DNA of 64,000 bases, taken from positions 1 through 64,000 of the forward strand of contig BBXU01000223.1 in NCBI GenBank assembly GCA_001598975.1, read 5' to 3'. The DNA comes from Parachlorella kessleri. Taxonomy: Eukaryota; Chlorophyta; Trebouxiophyceae; Chlorellales; Chlorellaceae. The stretch's first letter is position 1. Each line of letters begins with the position of its first letter. The notes under the pieces are model-generated. The model searched no databases. It saw only the letters and a program-made list of their open reading frames with translations, and was not told the origin of the DNA. The translations under genes were made by a program, and so were the position numbers. Below, piece by piece: positions 31,069 to 42,467 of the stretch.

Positions 31069-33225
31069 TCAGGCAACAACAGAAATTTTTATTGGCTCTT
31101 CCTGGCCTATTGAGTGTCCCTCCACCTTAAAGCCCTCAGTGAGGCACAGCAGCGGCAGGTAGAGCTCCACCCGGTACCGACACTGCCGAGGTTCCTGGAC
31201 ATACACCCTGGTCTCCAGGTCCGGAGAACACATGATGCGCAGCTCCGACGTCCGCTTAATCACCGGAAACCCCGCTCCGCTGCTGCCTGCTTTGCTGCTG
31301 CTGCTGCTGTCCCCGCTGCCACTCCGCTCCTTGCTGCTGCGGCTACGCTTGTCAGCTAATGAGCTTTCGTCAGGCTCTGACACCTCCCTTTTGCCAGATG
31401 GAATTGCTGCTGCCTGGGCTTGTTCATCCACCACCTCCGCTCCTTCCACCAACTCCGCATTGTACGTTGTGTCCTCTGTCAGCTCGCAGTCGTTGCCGCC
31501 AGTGTACATCTGGGAAATGTAGGGCACCTGCGTAGGTCGGTAGGTTTTTCCCTGCCTGTCTCTAAGTCCATGCTGATGCTGGCAGACCCAGCTTCCACGT
31601 GAAATGGTGTGAGTGCAAACTGTCCAACTCAACACAGCGGGGCAACAAAGTACAGCATGCTCCTGCCATTTGCACTACTTGCCTCGCCCTCACCCCCCGG
31701 TTTTCTCCAGTGCTCTTCCATGTCCACACCCACATCACCCTGAAATCCCAGAGCCTGCTGTCATGCGCTTCCCTCAAGCACCTCCTCTCCAACCACACCG
31801 ACCACCAGAGCAAGCCTGCACCACACCTGCGTCGCCCTGGGGAAGAGCGCCGCATCGGTCGTGTTCCGCACTGTCCAGTCCGCAGTGGCAAATTGCCCCA
31901 GGGAGATCACCCAGTCCACCTGCTGGTTCTCTGCCATGTGGAACTGGGTGATGCTGTCCAGGTAGCACAGCTCATACATCCACCAGCCCTGCGCAGTTGG
32001 GGTAAGCAGAGCTTTGGAGAGACTGTCATGATGGAAGTGTGGCGCGAGCCCTTGGGACCGAGAGAAATCAACGTCAGGGGCATCTTGTGGCTGGTGGTGC
32101 CAGAGGCTGGAGAAGCACCGGTCCCCGACAGACAGGTGATACCCTGCGGGTCGATAGACAGGCAGCAACATGGAGATGCATCTGGTCAAACCATAGAAGT
32201 TTGAAAGCCAAGCCAGAGAAGGCATACTTGAACATTCCATCGCTCAGCCTACAGAGACACTAGCAGCACCCCAGTGAGCTGCTTCTGCAGGGGCGGCGAC
32301 TACTTGCGGGACATAGAACGATTGCAGGGTTGTGATCCGGGAGAACAGCAGTGCCCAGTGCATATACATGCAAACATGCACTGTAGCCCGAGCTTACACG
32401 CAGGCCAGAAATAGCCCCTGCACGCACATGCAGCACACGCTCCCAGTCCGCTCCAGGCAGGAAAAGAGTGTCCAACTCTTGCCGACACAACAATCACTCA
32501 CAGTGGGGGTGTACATGCACTTGTTGCCCATCTGGGCCCACAGGGCATGCGCCACATCGTCAGCCAGCTTCGTGGGTGGCCTGCTGTAGGGCTTCTTGGG
32601 GGGCTTGTGGGCCACGAAGGTGTCGGAAATGTCCCGGGTGGCTGCGGTTTTTGAGATCTGGAACCTGCGGGGCGAGGCAGGGTTGCAGCCCGCAAGCTTG
32701 GACGCATGCCAGGCGGGCAGAAACTCTTGATGCCCTAGAGTCCTAGACCTAGATTCTGCAACCCTGCACATGCCAGTACTTAAGTCATAACCAGGCAGGA
32801 ACCAAGTCAAAGACGCGCTCAGCAGTAGCCGACCTCACACCGTTGGCTTGGTGGCTGCAGGCGGGCTGCAGACGGCAGGGTACCCCTCACAGGAAAGGAA
32901 CCCAGGGACAACAAATGGTGCGCACCTGTGAGGGTCCACCGCCGGCTTCTCCTTTTCCACAACTGGCCCAGACACAAAGCCGATGCCTTTCATGCTCGCA
33001 GTCCCACCAGCCTCTGCTCCCGACGCTCCCCCTCCCGACCCCTGCCCGCCTTTTCCACCGCCCCCTGCCAGCGCCAGCAGCTGCTCCATCCCCGAGCCAG
33101 TGGCGCCGGCGCAGGGCGGCCCGCTGACGCAGGCGCGGCTGTGGAGCACGGCCAGCAGGTCTTGCCTCACGATAGCCAGCTGCTCAGCAACAGCATCTGC
33201 AGGGGTTTGCAGTAGCGCCGCCGCT
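31069..33225 (-). CDS. OS-9/Yos9-like ER lectin with MRH domain (5' end uncertain)
   Basis: Confident exons in transcript order end at 32926, then 32664-32502, 31988-31827 and 31527-31069 (stop TGA). The mannose-6-phosphate-receptor-homology domain has its six cysteines in order: GNKC, GWWMYELC, GGNDC, LRIMC, QEPRQC and LPLLC. The WW motif, Gln of TQFH and the E-P-x-x-C-x-Y motif for sugar binding are present. OS-9 recognises trimmed N-glycans on misfolded glycoproteins and hands them to the HRD1 ubiquitin ligase for ERAD. A serine/acidic-rich insert of about 80 residues separates the third and fourth cysteines. The first coding exon was not settled: the open frame before 32926 runs to about 33225, is glycine-rich and lacks a signal peptide. 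MLLLSSWL at about 33210 is one possible start in another frame. Confidence 0.8.
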
Positions 33226-33493
33226 TCTTACGATCCATGGCATCAGGCCTTGTGGAAGAGAAAGGCTCCAGGAGAGAAGGGGGCACCCAAAACAATTTAT
33301 ACTCGGGGAGGTGCTTGCTATTTGATATCCGTAAAATCAAAGAGCCAAGCCGTGGTTGCCAGGTGCCGACCAGCACGCTGCTAGAACAACCCCCCAGGCG
33401 CCTTGAAAGTGTTATGGCCTGCTGCTGAAGGTTGTCATCCTGGCATGGCCAGTGTAGCACTTGGGCCTGCCTGCCAATGAAGATGCGCAAGCT

Positions 33494-36400
33494 TTACAAC
33501 AAGAGCGAGCAGATTGTATTGACTTGGTTACCAGTCCCCAACCCACCGCTCCACTCCGGTCGACGCTGGACGGGCGTGCGGCAGTCACCGCAGGCCTTAT
33601 TGCACTGCCCAATGTACTGCTTCTCGTCGCCAATCATGTAGGTGGGGTTGGCAGCGCACTCCCCCTGCAGGCGCAGCCTCAACCCATCACCACCGCTTCC
33701 AGTTGTCTCCCTGCTTGGAGCTTGCAGGGTCCATAGCTACCTGGGCTGGCATTGGGGACTGGGCACCAATGCCAGAGAGGGGGCAGGACATGCAAATAAA
33801 CATGCATCGCCGCATGGCATGTGCTGCTGACCAAGCAGGGGACACGCCGTGCCCCATGCCTAAGTACAACTAATGTTAGGTGGGCAGGGAAGGCGGGACG
33901 GTGTGGGGCCGCAAGGGTGACGTACCTTCTCGGCCCACATCTCACACTGGGGGTGCCTGTTGACGCAACCCAGGTCCATTTGCGGCCCATCATCCACGGC
34001 CTCCAATGCGGCTCCTGCAACACATGAGACCGGAAGCACGCTCAGTCTACCTATCTCGCGCACTTCTGTTACTCTTAGAGACAAGGGTTGACCTCGCGAT
34101 TACCACCCCACATAGTAATCTATGTGTCCAAGCTGGCCTGCCACTGGAAGCCCGAATACCGAGTTGCCTGCGCCCGGGTGGCTCTGCCACTAACACACAT
34201 CTGTACAAGTGAACACACTCCATGCCAGGTGCACATCCATTTACACAACCATGCATGCACGCAAACACACACACCCCTCACCCACGCCCACACACGCCCA
34301 CAAAGCGCATACACAAGCACAGAGAAGTGATGATCCAGCACACACCTGTGCTGCTGGCCTTCCCTAGCCTCCTCTCTAAGTGGTCAAAATACTTGTGGAC
34401 CAGCCCACTGGTCACTCTGACCAGGCCACCCTTAGCAGCCGCAACACTGTCATCCTGCTGCCAGAAACCCCACTTGGAGCATCATTTGTTGCAGCTTGGA
34501 CACGAAAACTTACACACCACTGGAAGCTAGGGTATGTGTGGTGAGCAAAATGGGAACTGCCACTTAGGGATGCTTGTACATGTCACAAATGCATCTCAGC
34601 ATCAGCAACGCCTGCTACATGGCGAGCAGCATACATTGGACGCTGGCCTGTCCGTTCAAACTAATGACAAAGCCCTCCCGTCAGTGCAGGAAGGCTGTGT
34701 TAGGTGATGAAGGAGGCTTTGTCGGCCCACACGCAGTGCCAAGGTCAAAGCACCTGCCAGCCCACAGAAATGCAAGGGCTTTTTTTGTCAGCTGGAGCAC
34801 ACCTGAAGGAGTGTCTTGCAAGCCCTGCGCACTGCCTCCATCTCAGAGGGGGTGGCGTGCTGCTTCTGCCGCTGACTCAGCATGTAGAACTCCTGCGGGA
34901 CAAGTGGCGGTGGGAGGATTATAGGACGAGCTTTGCCTCCCATCGTAGATGCAGGTGCACGCAGAGGGCCCCATCTGAAAGTGATCTTACCCTAAAGACC
35001 GCTTGCAGAGTTTCTGGCACGGCGTAAAAGGCATGGTGTGTTTAAACCGAGCCAGATGCCCCATTCTCAGCCTCTTGGGAGCCACGCCGTCTAGGGTGCA
35101 ACCGCGCCAAGTGTGAGCAATGAACGCTTTCTCCAAGCAGACTGACACAACCAACAGGGGTTGGACTTGGGTCAATCATCGCAGTGGCAGCAGCCAACGC
35201 CCCATGAGCCTTATCTCTTGGCGGGACCTCAAAACTGGTCCTAGCACTGAGGCTGCTAAGCTGTGCCCTCGTACATGTAGCCCCTAACACCACCATGAAA
35301 TACTTGGAACCCCCTCTGCCTGACCTGGTTTCCCTCCACTGAAAAAGGAGCCAGCTGGCTGGGCTGTACTTTTGCCCTCAGCAGCACCCACTCGCCCAGC
35401 ACTTCATTAGGCACCTGCAAAGTCATCACCCAGAACTGGACTTTGCACCTGCAAGCCCAACACCTAGCGCTCGACTTGACACATGCAAAATCATGGGGTT
35501 CTGTGTGAGAGGCCAGCCGGCCGGCAGGTAGGCCGGCTGTGGGCCTCCACCAAGGAACCCTTGACTGCCGGAAGGTATACTCAGCCACCCTGCGGTATGA
35601 CGCTGTACTGAGGGCCGCTAGGGGCAAGGCATGACGGATCTCTTTTGTCGCAAGCCCCAAATCAGCAGTCAAGCATGTGGACAAACAGCCACCTAGCCCA
35701 GGTACCCCAGGTGCCCTCATGCCCCGACCGCATGGCTGAGCCTGCAAGTCGATCGATGCCCTCCCCAGCCTGGGACAGTTGGGGTACCCCAGAGTGCCTT
35801 CGTAGGCATGCTTGCAAACTTTACTTCTCAAGGCCTTGCCGCCCTCCCCAGGGGACCTACTAGCACCCACCTCAAGCTCACACAGCTGCTCTGCATACTC
35901 TGCGATCCTCTTCCTGGAGGGCACCGCCTCATGCAGGCCGACCCAGTCAGTCAGGCCTCGCCAGAGCGCAGACGCCAGAGCCATGCAGACCTTGCACTGA
36001 GCCACGCCGGCGGCGGCAGCGATGGACGCTGAGTCATCCAGCAGCGAGACATCAAAACGGCTGGGCTGCAGGTCTTTGTGCCTGCACATTCCAGGAGCCA
36101 TTGCATTGACCTGGTGCCACAGGCTTGCAAGCAAAGCGGAAGCTGGTGGGAACAAGGGCTGGGCAGGCACGACAACTCTACCGTGTGGCAGCAGCTCACA
36201 CTTAGCTGCTGCGACGCAGAGCCTCAAGGCAAGGTCTGTGCTGACAAGCACGCACTCCAGCTCATGCCCGCTACCGGAATTGCCCCAACAACGCCTGGCT
36301 CACCGCTTGATGTCTCTGTCTATCTCGGCCTGAATGTTCCCCAGGGGGCCACTGAGGGATGTCTTCGTCCAAGGCACACTCTCAAGCAGCCTAGCCACCT

Positions 36401-36575
36401 GCGGCTCTTGCTTGGCAAAGTGCTGCCAGGGAAATGGGAGCTTGTATTCAGGGCTTTGGTTCCAGGGCTGCTTGGTCCATAGCAGCTCGTCGTTGATGTA
36501 GTTTACACTATCTGCAGGACGGAAGACGATGGAAACCGTCAGGAGGACCGCCAGGGGGTACCCTCGCCTGATCAT
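33494..36575 (-). CDS. Secretory-pathway protein with Canopy/saposin-like region and C-terminal ShKT domain
   Basis: Seven exons in transcript order (36575-36304, 36081-35871, 35414-35325, 34892-34803, 34454-34346, 34014-33926, 33664-33494) give 343 residues, all in phase. A signal peptide (about residues 1-23) precedes a linker. A helical region with QCKVCMALASALW, EQLCELE and RRACKTLLQ then resembles Canopy (DUF3456)/saposin-like cysteine spacing. The last 70 residues hold an ShKT domain with the spacing GCVNRHPQCEMW, GECAANPTYM, QCNKACGDC. ShKT domains are disulfide-rich modules found in algal and animal secreted enzymes, not only in toxins. The likely location is the ER or cell surface. 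Its neighbour OS-9 is also an ER protein, but co-function is only a guess. Start and signal peptide are well supported; the Canopy link is tentative. Confidence 0.75.
34238..34321. repeat. CA-rich simple sequence in an intron
   Basis: ACACACACCC and CACGCCCACA-type blocks run over about 80 bp in the intron between exons 5 and 6 of the ShKT gene. No coding frame. Confidence 0.65.
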
Positions 36576-36792
36576 GCCCTCCTGGACCTTGATCCACTAG
36601 ATATCATTGGTTTCTTTGTCCAATGCACACTGTGGTTGCTAGATGATTGGGACCTAGGAGTGTTCCCTCCACCACGTGGCGAGCCTCTGTATTCAACCCA
36701 CCATATCGTGCATACTCAATCAAATTTAGTATTGATGCTTCAGGATGTTTTGACACTTGATTCTATCAGTTGACAGGAAAGTGATAATCAAC
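36576..36792. promoter_or_regulatory. Divergent promoter region ShKT protein / LSM11
   Basis: The start codons are 217 bp apart and transcribed outward. The sequence is AT-richer than its flanks, with CACCATATCGTGC near the middle. No element can be named with confidence. Confidence 0.45.
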
Positions 36793-37698
36793 ATGCAGGG
36801 CACCGCTCCCGAACTAGACTTCCTCTCTGAGCACTTCAACCCGCTGCTAGCCCTCCAGGCAGACAACCTACAGCTTCCCGACTCTAAGGCCAAGCCCTTG
36901 GACAACGTGTACAAGTGTCGGCAACTGCTGCCCACCGGCCACCCCGAGGCGTTGACCTTCACACCTGTCCAGGCCAAGGTAAAGAGAAGCTTTCCCTTGC
37001 ATGCAGACGTGCTCAGGGTAGACTGGGCAAGGTTAAAAATACCAGGTTGACACTGACTACTGCTTCCAGATCTCCGCTTGGCTGCAGAGTGGGGCAGCTG
37101 AACTAGCCAAGGCTCGAACGTCATATGTGGCAATAAAGAAGCAGAGAGAAGAGTAAGTCCAGGCTGGCCTGGTGCACACAATGTGCACCCTTGGGCACCT
37201 GCCTTTCGGCATGTCGCCGCCAGTGCAAGGCACTGTACTTGTAAGCAACCCCAGGTTGCTGCTAATGCTGTATGTTGCTGCCCGGCCTCAAGGTATGCAA
37301 GGATGTCAGTGGGTCGCGGCTGAGTGTGGTAAATGCGCTGGTGCAGAAACAGGCGCAACCCCTTGCAAGAAATGGTGGATGCCATCACGTCAGGACCTCT
37401 ACTGATGCTCAAGCAGGCTTGCACAGAGCACAGCAAAGTTCGTGTGTTGACTCGGCACGCTCGTGGTGTCAGGGGCAGTAGTACTGGGACCCTGGTGGCT
37501 TTTGACAAGTATATGAACCTGGTACTGAGAGATGTCGAGGAGGATTATACCGTGTTGCTAAAGCTGGAGAGGCAGGACCTGGGCGGTGGTAAGCTTAGCC
37601 GGGGACGGCGTAAACAGGAGCGACGACATCGTAGCTTGAGGCAGGTTTTTGTGAGAGGTGACAGTGTCGTGTGTGTGCAGCGCCCAACCCTTCCATAA
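36793..37698 (+). CDS. LSM11-like U7 snRNP Sm-like protein
   Basis: Three exons (36793-36978, 37070-37152, 37347-37698) give 206 residues. The N-terminal LSM11 box LDFLSEHFNPLLALQAD matches the start of animal LSM11. GPLLMLKQAC precedes Sm1 (VRVLTRHARGVRG, then GTLVAFDKYMNLVLRDVEE). Sm2 is QVFVRGDSVVCVQ near the C terminus. The spacer between Sm1 and Sm2 is short and basic, where the human one is long. LSM11 with LSM10 replaces two Sm proteins in the U7 snRNP, which cleaves histone pre-mRNAs at the 3' stem-loop. The third-exon acceptor (GTGCAG at 37341-37346) was chosen by phase. A shared divergent promoter lies upstream; TGTAA at 38084-38088 is a possible poly(A) signal. Confidence 0.8.
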
Positions 37699-37755
37699 CA
37701 GTCGGACAGAGAATGTGCGCAGGTTCAGGTTCCTGCAATGGCTTTCTGTATGACT

Positions 37756-37805
37756 TGACAGTGAGATGCAAGGCTGTGTTTGTGACTTGACAGTGAGATG
37801 CAAGG
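37756..37805 (+). repeat. Short direct repeat in the LSM11 3' UTR
   Basis: TTGACAGTGAGATGCAAGGC occurs twice with 10 nt between, 60-110 nt after the LSM11 stop. Confidence 0.75.
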
Positions 37806-38083
37806 CTTGCTTTGAGGGCTGGGTATTTTGAGATAAGCTGGGTACTGCAGGGCAGCTTGCAAGCAGTGGTGTGGGTACTATGGGAATACCTAAGCCAGTA
37901 CTCTAACATGATATTTCACAATGCCATGACTTTTGTCCCATGCATGATTGCAGTACATGTTTGCTACAGCTGTCCTCTCAGCATTGGGGTTGCCTGTAGG
38001 TTGACAGGCTGGATATTTACAGTGTGTCTGCGCATTCTCACCAGAGCTGTCAGAGTTGTGGGAGTGACGAGGGAATGCATGCA

Positions 38084-38088
38084 TGTAA
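38084..38088 (+). terminator. Candidate TGTAA poly(A) signal, LSM11
   Basis: TGTAA sits 386 nt after the stop codon in otherwise featureless sequence. Confidence 0.35.
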
Positions 38089-39517
38089 CGAATCATTGGG
38101 AGTAGCTTAACATCCTTTCATGCTGGAAAGCTATGCATTACCAAGGATTACACGCCTTACTTTCAATCTCGTCCTGCGGCTGCGGGGTGACAGGTAGTTA
38201 CAAAAAGATATCAGATGGTATGTATAAGGCATCATATCATCACAGCATTCAGCATCAATCGACCAACCAATCATAGAGTATAATGGTAACCAATGTCACA
38301 GGGAATCCGCAACTTGCACCATTTGCCGGACCCCCGTAGCTAGCACAGCGATGTGGGCCTGATCAATGGAAAACGTGTCTTCTTTCCCACTCGCATCGAA
38401 GACATAAGCAACACTTTACACCACAACAGACACACCGTATATCACACGCATGCGAGGGAGTAGTAGGACTCTCTAACAACAACTCTCCAGGGCAGCCTTC
38501 AAGCAGCACGAGGGAGCCATGTGGTAAGAGAGAAGGTAGCCCACCAACAACACATGCAGCGCCCCCAGCCCACGCACCAAAGGCGCGCCTAACCCACCAT
38601 GTCCCGCTGCATGCAACCCTAAAAAGCTTTCTAGCCCCCGGCACGACAACTCTTGCAGCCCACTTGCTCTACCAGCCAAGTGCTACCATGCAGCACGCCC
38701 AGCAAAAGGGTCTCTCCCGTCTGCAGCCATACTTCGAGTCTCATTCGTTCGGGTGCGAGGTGACGGCTCAGCCGCGTCACCTAACAGGGGTAGGGGGTAC
38801 CCGCCTCGGGCTAAAGGCACTTACACTGCACATTCATCTAGCTATCCTGTGCAGCTTAGGCAGCCCCCTGCCCTAGGTCCAAGGATCGCTGCACTGCTGA
38901 CGGGGGGCAGCAAACGGGCAAGGCAAGAAAATGGGAAGCCTTTGGGCAGAAATACCGACACGCAGTCCTACCGGATCAATCTCACAGCAGGGGCGGAGGG
39001 GGCAGCACTATCAATCCCCCCTCGCAAACAGCACCTCAAGTCAACAGCACAGAGTGCGGCTAGCAGTGTATATCACATTTGAGGGGGCCAAGGGTGGTAC
39101 AACAGCCATGCATGGTCGTACACCCAAGTCAACCAGCCACCCTCAACAAATCAATCATAAGCCGCACTCGGACAACCCGGTCCCACAGACAAGAGCTGTG
39201 GTTACTAGTATACACTGGCACACCTGTGCCAGACACATCCCATGCCATACGCTGTTCCACAAAATGTGTCACAGGAGACGCAGCTCCAGCGCTAGGGCTG
39301 CCCCACACAGCAGCACTGCGGCGCTTCTAACCGCATGCGTCTTCCCTGTCTTGGCCTGAGTTCCACATGGAACCTAAATCAACCACTGGAAGACTGCAAT
39401 CAACTCCTGTCAAAAACACCTGGCGCTGCCTAGTCCACCTCCCTTTGCTCACCATTAGCTCACCATTAGCAACCAGCCAAACCTGGTTGCACTCCCAGCA
39501 CCCACCCCAGCAGGCAA

Positions 39518-42467
39518 CTACTCCTCATGCACAGCAGCCGCCGCAGCGTCAGCAGCCTCCCCCACAGCTCCCACCACCTTGTCCTTGGCAGCGCTGATGC
39601 TGGCACCAGTTCCCTCCAGGGACGTCACAGTCTCGGGTGTGGCCAGCCCAGCCATGGCGGCTACTAGGGAGGTGGCCCAGGAGGAGGTCAGCAGGGGCAG
39701 CAGGAAGCCACCATGACCACGGGCCAGGATGGGGCCTGCACGGTACGGATGAAGGGACGACAGGTTGTGGGAGGCTACCGTCGACTCGTCCCGACAGCAA
39801 CCCCAGGACTGCCGGCCCTTGGCGACACGGTCCGACAGAAGCAACGGTTGTTGGATCAACGCTGCAACTTGTCAGGGGCCTTCACCAAGACCATTCTAAC
39901 AGTAGCACACCAGCCCTAGAGAGCCCAACCCCAACTGGCAGCCAATGAGAGCGCATACGGAAGCACGATTCTACCGTGGAACTTGGAGTTGCAAAGTCGA
40001 CTGTCACCCGCTCACCAAAGACAAGCAGATGGCCGATGGAGGCCAGCATGAGGCCAAAGTTGAGGCTCCTGGGGATAGAGCGTCCCAGCAGGTCATTCTC
40101 AGCCTTGTCCTGCATCAAAAAAGATAAGCACTCCTCAATACCATCACCACCCAGCAGCAAGTCATTGCCAGCAGCTGTTAAGCCCTGGCCCTTGATAACC
40201 ACATGCACATCGGGGTGTTGATTCGCTATGCCGTCAGCAGGGTTCAAGCTGGTCACCGGCAGTGCATTAGGACAACAGCACAACATAAGCCAAGGTCCCA
40301 CACCCCCATAGATATGCTCTTTGTCACGCTCTGACGCCGTCATGACTTGGGGGCTGAACCCACCTTCAGTGTGTAGGTCATGGCGGGAACCACACTCATC
40401 AGCCCACCTCCAATCGCCTTCCACAGGAACTGGGTGCTCTTGCCATACACATAGCCAAAGGTGTGGTACAGTATGTACTGCAGGCAGGGCAGCACGTCTG
40501 TGTTAGAAGTGTATAACAGGCTGAGCTGTGGTACAGTGTGCTGATGCACAGCATCGTGGTAGGGCCGCTGATGGCATGTTGCAAGCTGCCCCATACAGCC
40601 ACCATGACCGTCATTGCCCGAGACCTCCAGGGATGCAAGGCACTGGAAACTCCACCCTAAGTAGCATGCAGCCCAAGTCTGTCAGAGGCATCATGCAGAC
40701 CACCGCCTAACACCCTACTGGCTGTAGCGCTAGCAAGATCCACCGGGGATCCCAGGATCTTACCTTGGGAGCCACAAAATACAGCAGGCCGGCCAGAGGG
40801 AACATCCAGGTCAGCAGCAGGTACAGCGCCCCCGCAAAGCTGAACTTTCGAAGCGTGGTCAGGTAGTACAGGTTATGCGGCAGCCGCTGCGCGCAGCACA
40901 GCAAGGGCAGCAGCAAGTGGGTAGATATGGCAAGCAACTGTACAAGCCACTGGTCAATGCTCCACCATAACCTGGCTGCAAGCATCAAAGCTCCACCAAC
41001 TTCCGCACCATCTCCTCTGGCCAGCAGTCATCTACACGTCTCAATGCGACCTGGAGTATACCCACCAAACCAACGCCTTCACCCTCCGCACCAACGCCTT
41101 CACTGCCCTTCGGTGTCCCATGTACAGCTCCTATACACGATGTAACCCAGCGAGTTACCACCGAGACGTTAACTTACCAACCCAAACACACTCCCCGCCC
41201 CTCTAGCCCCAAACAGTCCTGCCACACCCCATGTAACAATGTCTGCCTCCTCCCAACGCCCTACTGCCCCATTCTGCCCTAGACTCACCCTGAAGTCCCG
41301 CCACACCCTGTCCGCGTCCTCCCGCCCCAGCAGCTGCCCAGCAGGCAGCGCAAAAGTAGCAGCCATGGCCAGAGCCAGCGCCATGGCTGCCAGAGGTGTC
41401 AGAGTAGCTGGGTAGTACAGCTGGAGCAGGATGTTGCCCGCGGAGAAGGCCATGAGGGCGGCCTTCAAAGTGTCCGCGGTAAAAGTGCGCAGCATGTGCT
41501 TGCGCGCGGCTTCCTGCGCAGGCAGGGGTGCCCAATGTAGGTGCATACACGAAAAGCCGCAGTACCCACAGGCGTGCGGGGCGTGAGAAGGGAAATTTTA
41601 TACCCAGGGACGTGGCGGGGCCTTCAACAGTCATTGAGAACGTGCCGATCTAAAAGAACACATCCCCAACTGCCCTATCTGATCCCAGGCAGGTTGCACA
41701 CCAGCCCTGAAGGACTACAAGTAAGAAAGCTCTCAGCTGCGGAAAGCACGAGGAGCTCATGCCGCCCTGCCCTGAGCCGCCCCACCTCCAGGCAGAAGGC
41801 TACGGTTGCTGCGCTGAGCAGCCCACAGCACAGAAGGCCCAGCAGATGGGAGTGCTGGTCCTCGGGCGGGTCTGCAGCTGAGCCAAACAGCAGCCGGGCC
41901 ATCTGCACCAAAGTGCCAAACCGCCTGGATCAACACATTTCTGCCTGTATCCAATATGGGTGTTTGTAAAAATGAGGCTCGACTACAAACCACTAATTAC
42001 GGCCCACAGTACTTAGAATTTGGAATTTTTCGAGCTCAACAGGGTTGGCAGGCAATCCAAGGCTGCCTGCCGCCGGCTCTAACGTGATTTCTGAAAACTG
42101 CTCACCGCCTTCGGCGCAAAAATGCAGGGCAAGGTTAGCAGCGTGTGAGCCGCCGCCAGCAGTGTGTAAGCTGTGGAAGAGTTAAGGCCTCGACCACCAG
42201 CGGTTCCTGCGCATAGACCTCACACGTGAGCTCAGCCACACAGCTGCCTTGATGTGTGGACAGCCAGACTACGCCGTGTGTGCTGTCCTTTCTGCGAAGA
42301 GCAGTGTCTGGCTTGCTAGTACCATCGAAGGCAGCATCCAGACCTGTTCGGTGAGCCAGCCTCTTGAGAGGAGCTCCGGCTGGGCCAGTGGCCGCAGTGT
42401 CATGGACAGCGCCGGCGGCGACATCTCTGCGCTCCCCCGACCGGGCTCCACTTCGTGTCTCCACCAT
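39518..42467 (-). CDS. Orphan multi-pass membrane protein, possibly plastid-targeted
   Basis: Eight exons in transcript order (42467-42344, 42170-42106, 41902-41786, 41513-41289, 40886-40764, 40477-40364, 40109-40016, 39735-39518) give 359 residues; every junction is in phase with consensus GT-AG sites. The Arg/Ala-rich N terminus with few acidic residues resembles a transit peptide. About eight hydrophobic helices follow, including AYTLLAAAHTLLTL, LLGLLCCGLLSAATVAF, FAGALYLLLTWMFPLAGLLY and LNFGLMLASIGHLLVFG. Polar conserved-looking loops are GREDADRVWRDF and DKAENDLLGRSIPRS. The tail is alanine-rich. I cannot place it in a named family. The gene is intact and expressed-looking by splice structure, so a conserved algal membrane protein is likely. 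Confidence 0.75.

Larger units (their letters stand above)
37699..39517. other. Intergenic region, convergent genes
   Basis: About 1.8 kb without a recognisable exon or RNA gene. A near-identical direct repeat TTGACAGTGAGATGCAAGGC lies at 37756-37775 and 37786-37805. The right part (38.3-39.5 kb) is CA/CC-rich with only short frames and no domain. It may hold long 3' UTRs. Confidence 0.4.

Noticed and set aside
33204..33240. MDRKKRRRYC-type start as the first exon of the OS-9 gene
   Set aside because: It is basic rather than a signal peptide, and joining it to the supported frame would need an intron of about 28 nt.
33494..34014. ShK-type toxin gene
   Set aside because: The ShKT cysteine module is part of a larger secretory-pathway protein; such modules are common in non-toxic algal and animal proteins.
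35256..36251. 331-codon uninterrupted minus-strand frame
   Set aside because: It contains exon 2 of the ShKT gene plus both flanking introns; the spliced version links to a signal peptide upstream and ShKT exons downstream.
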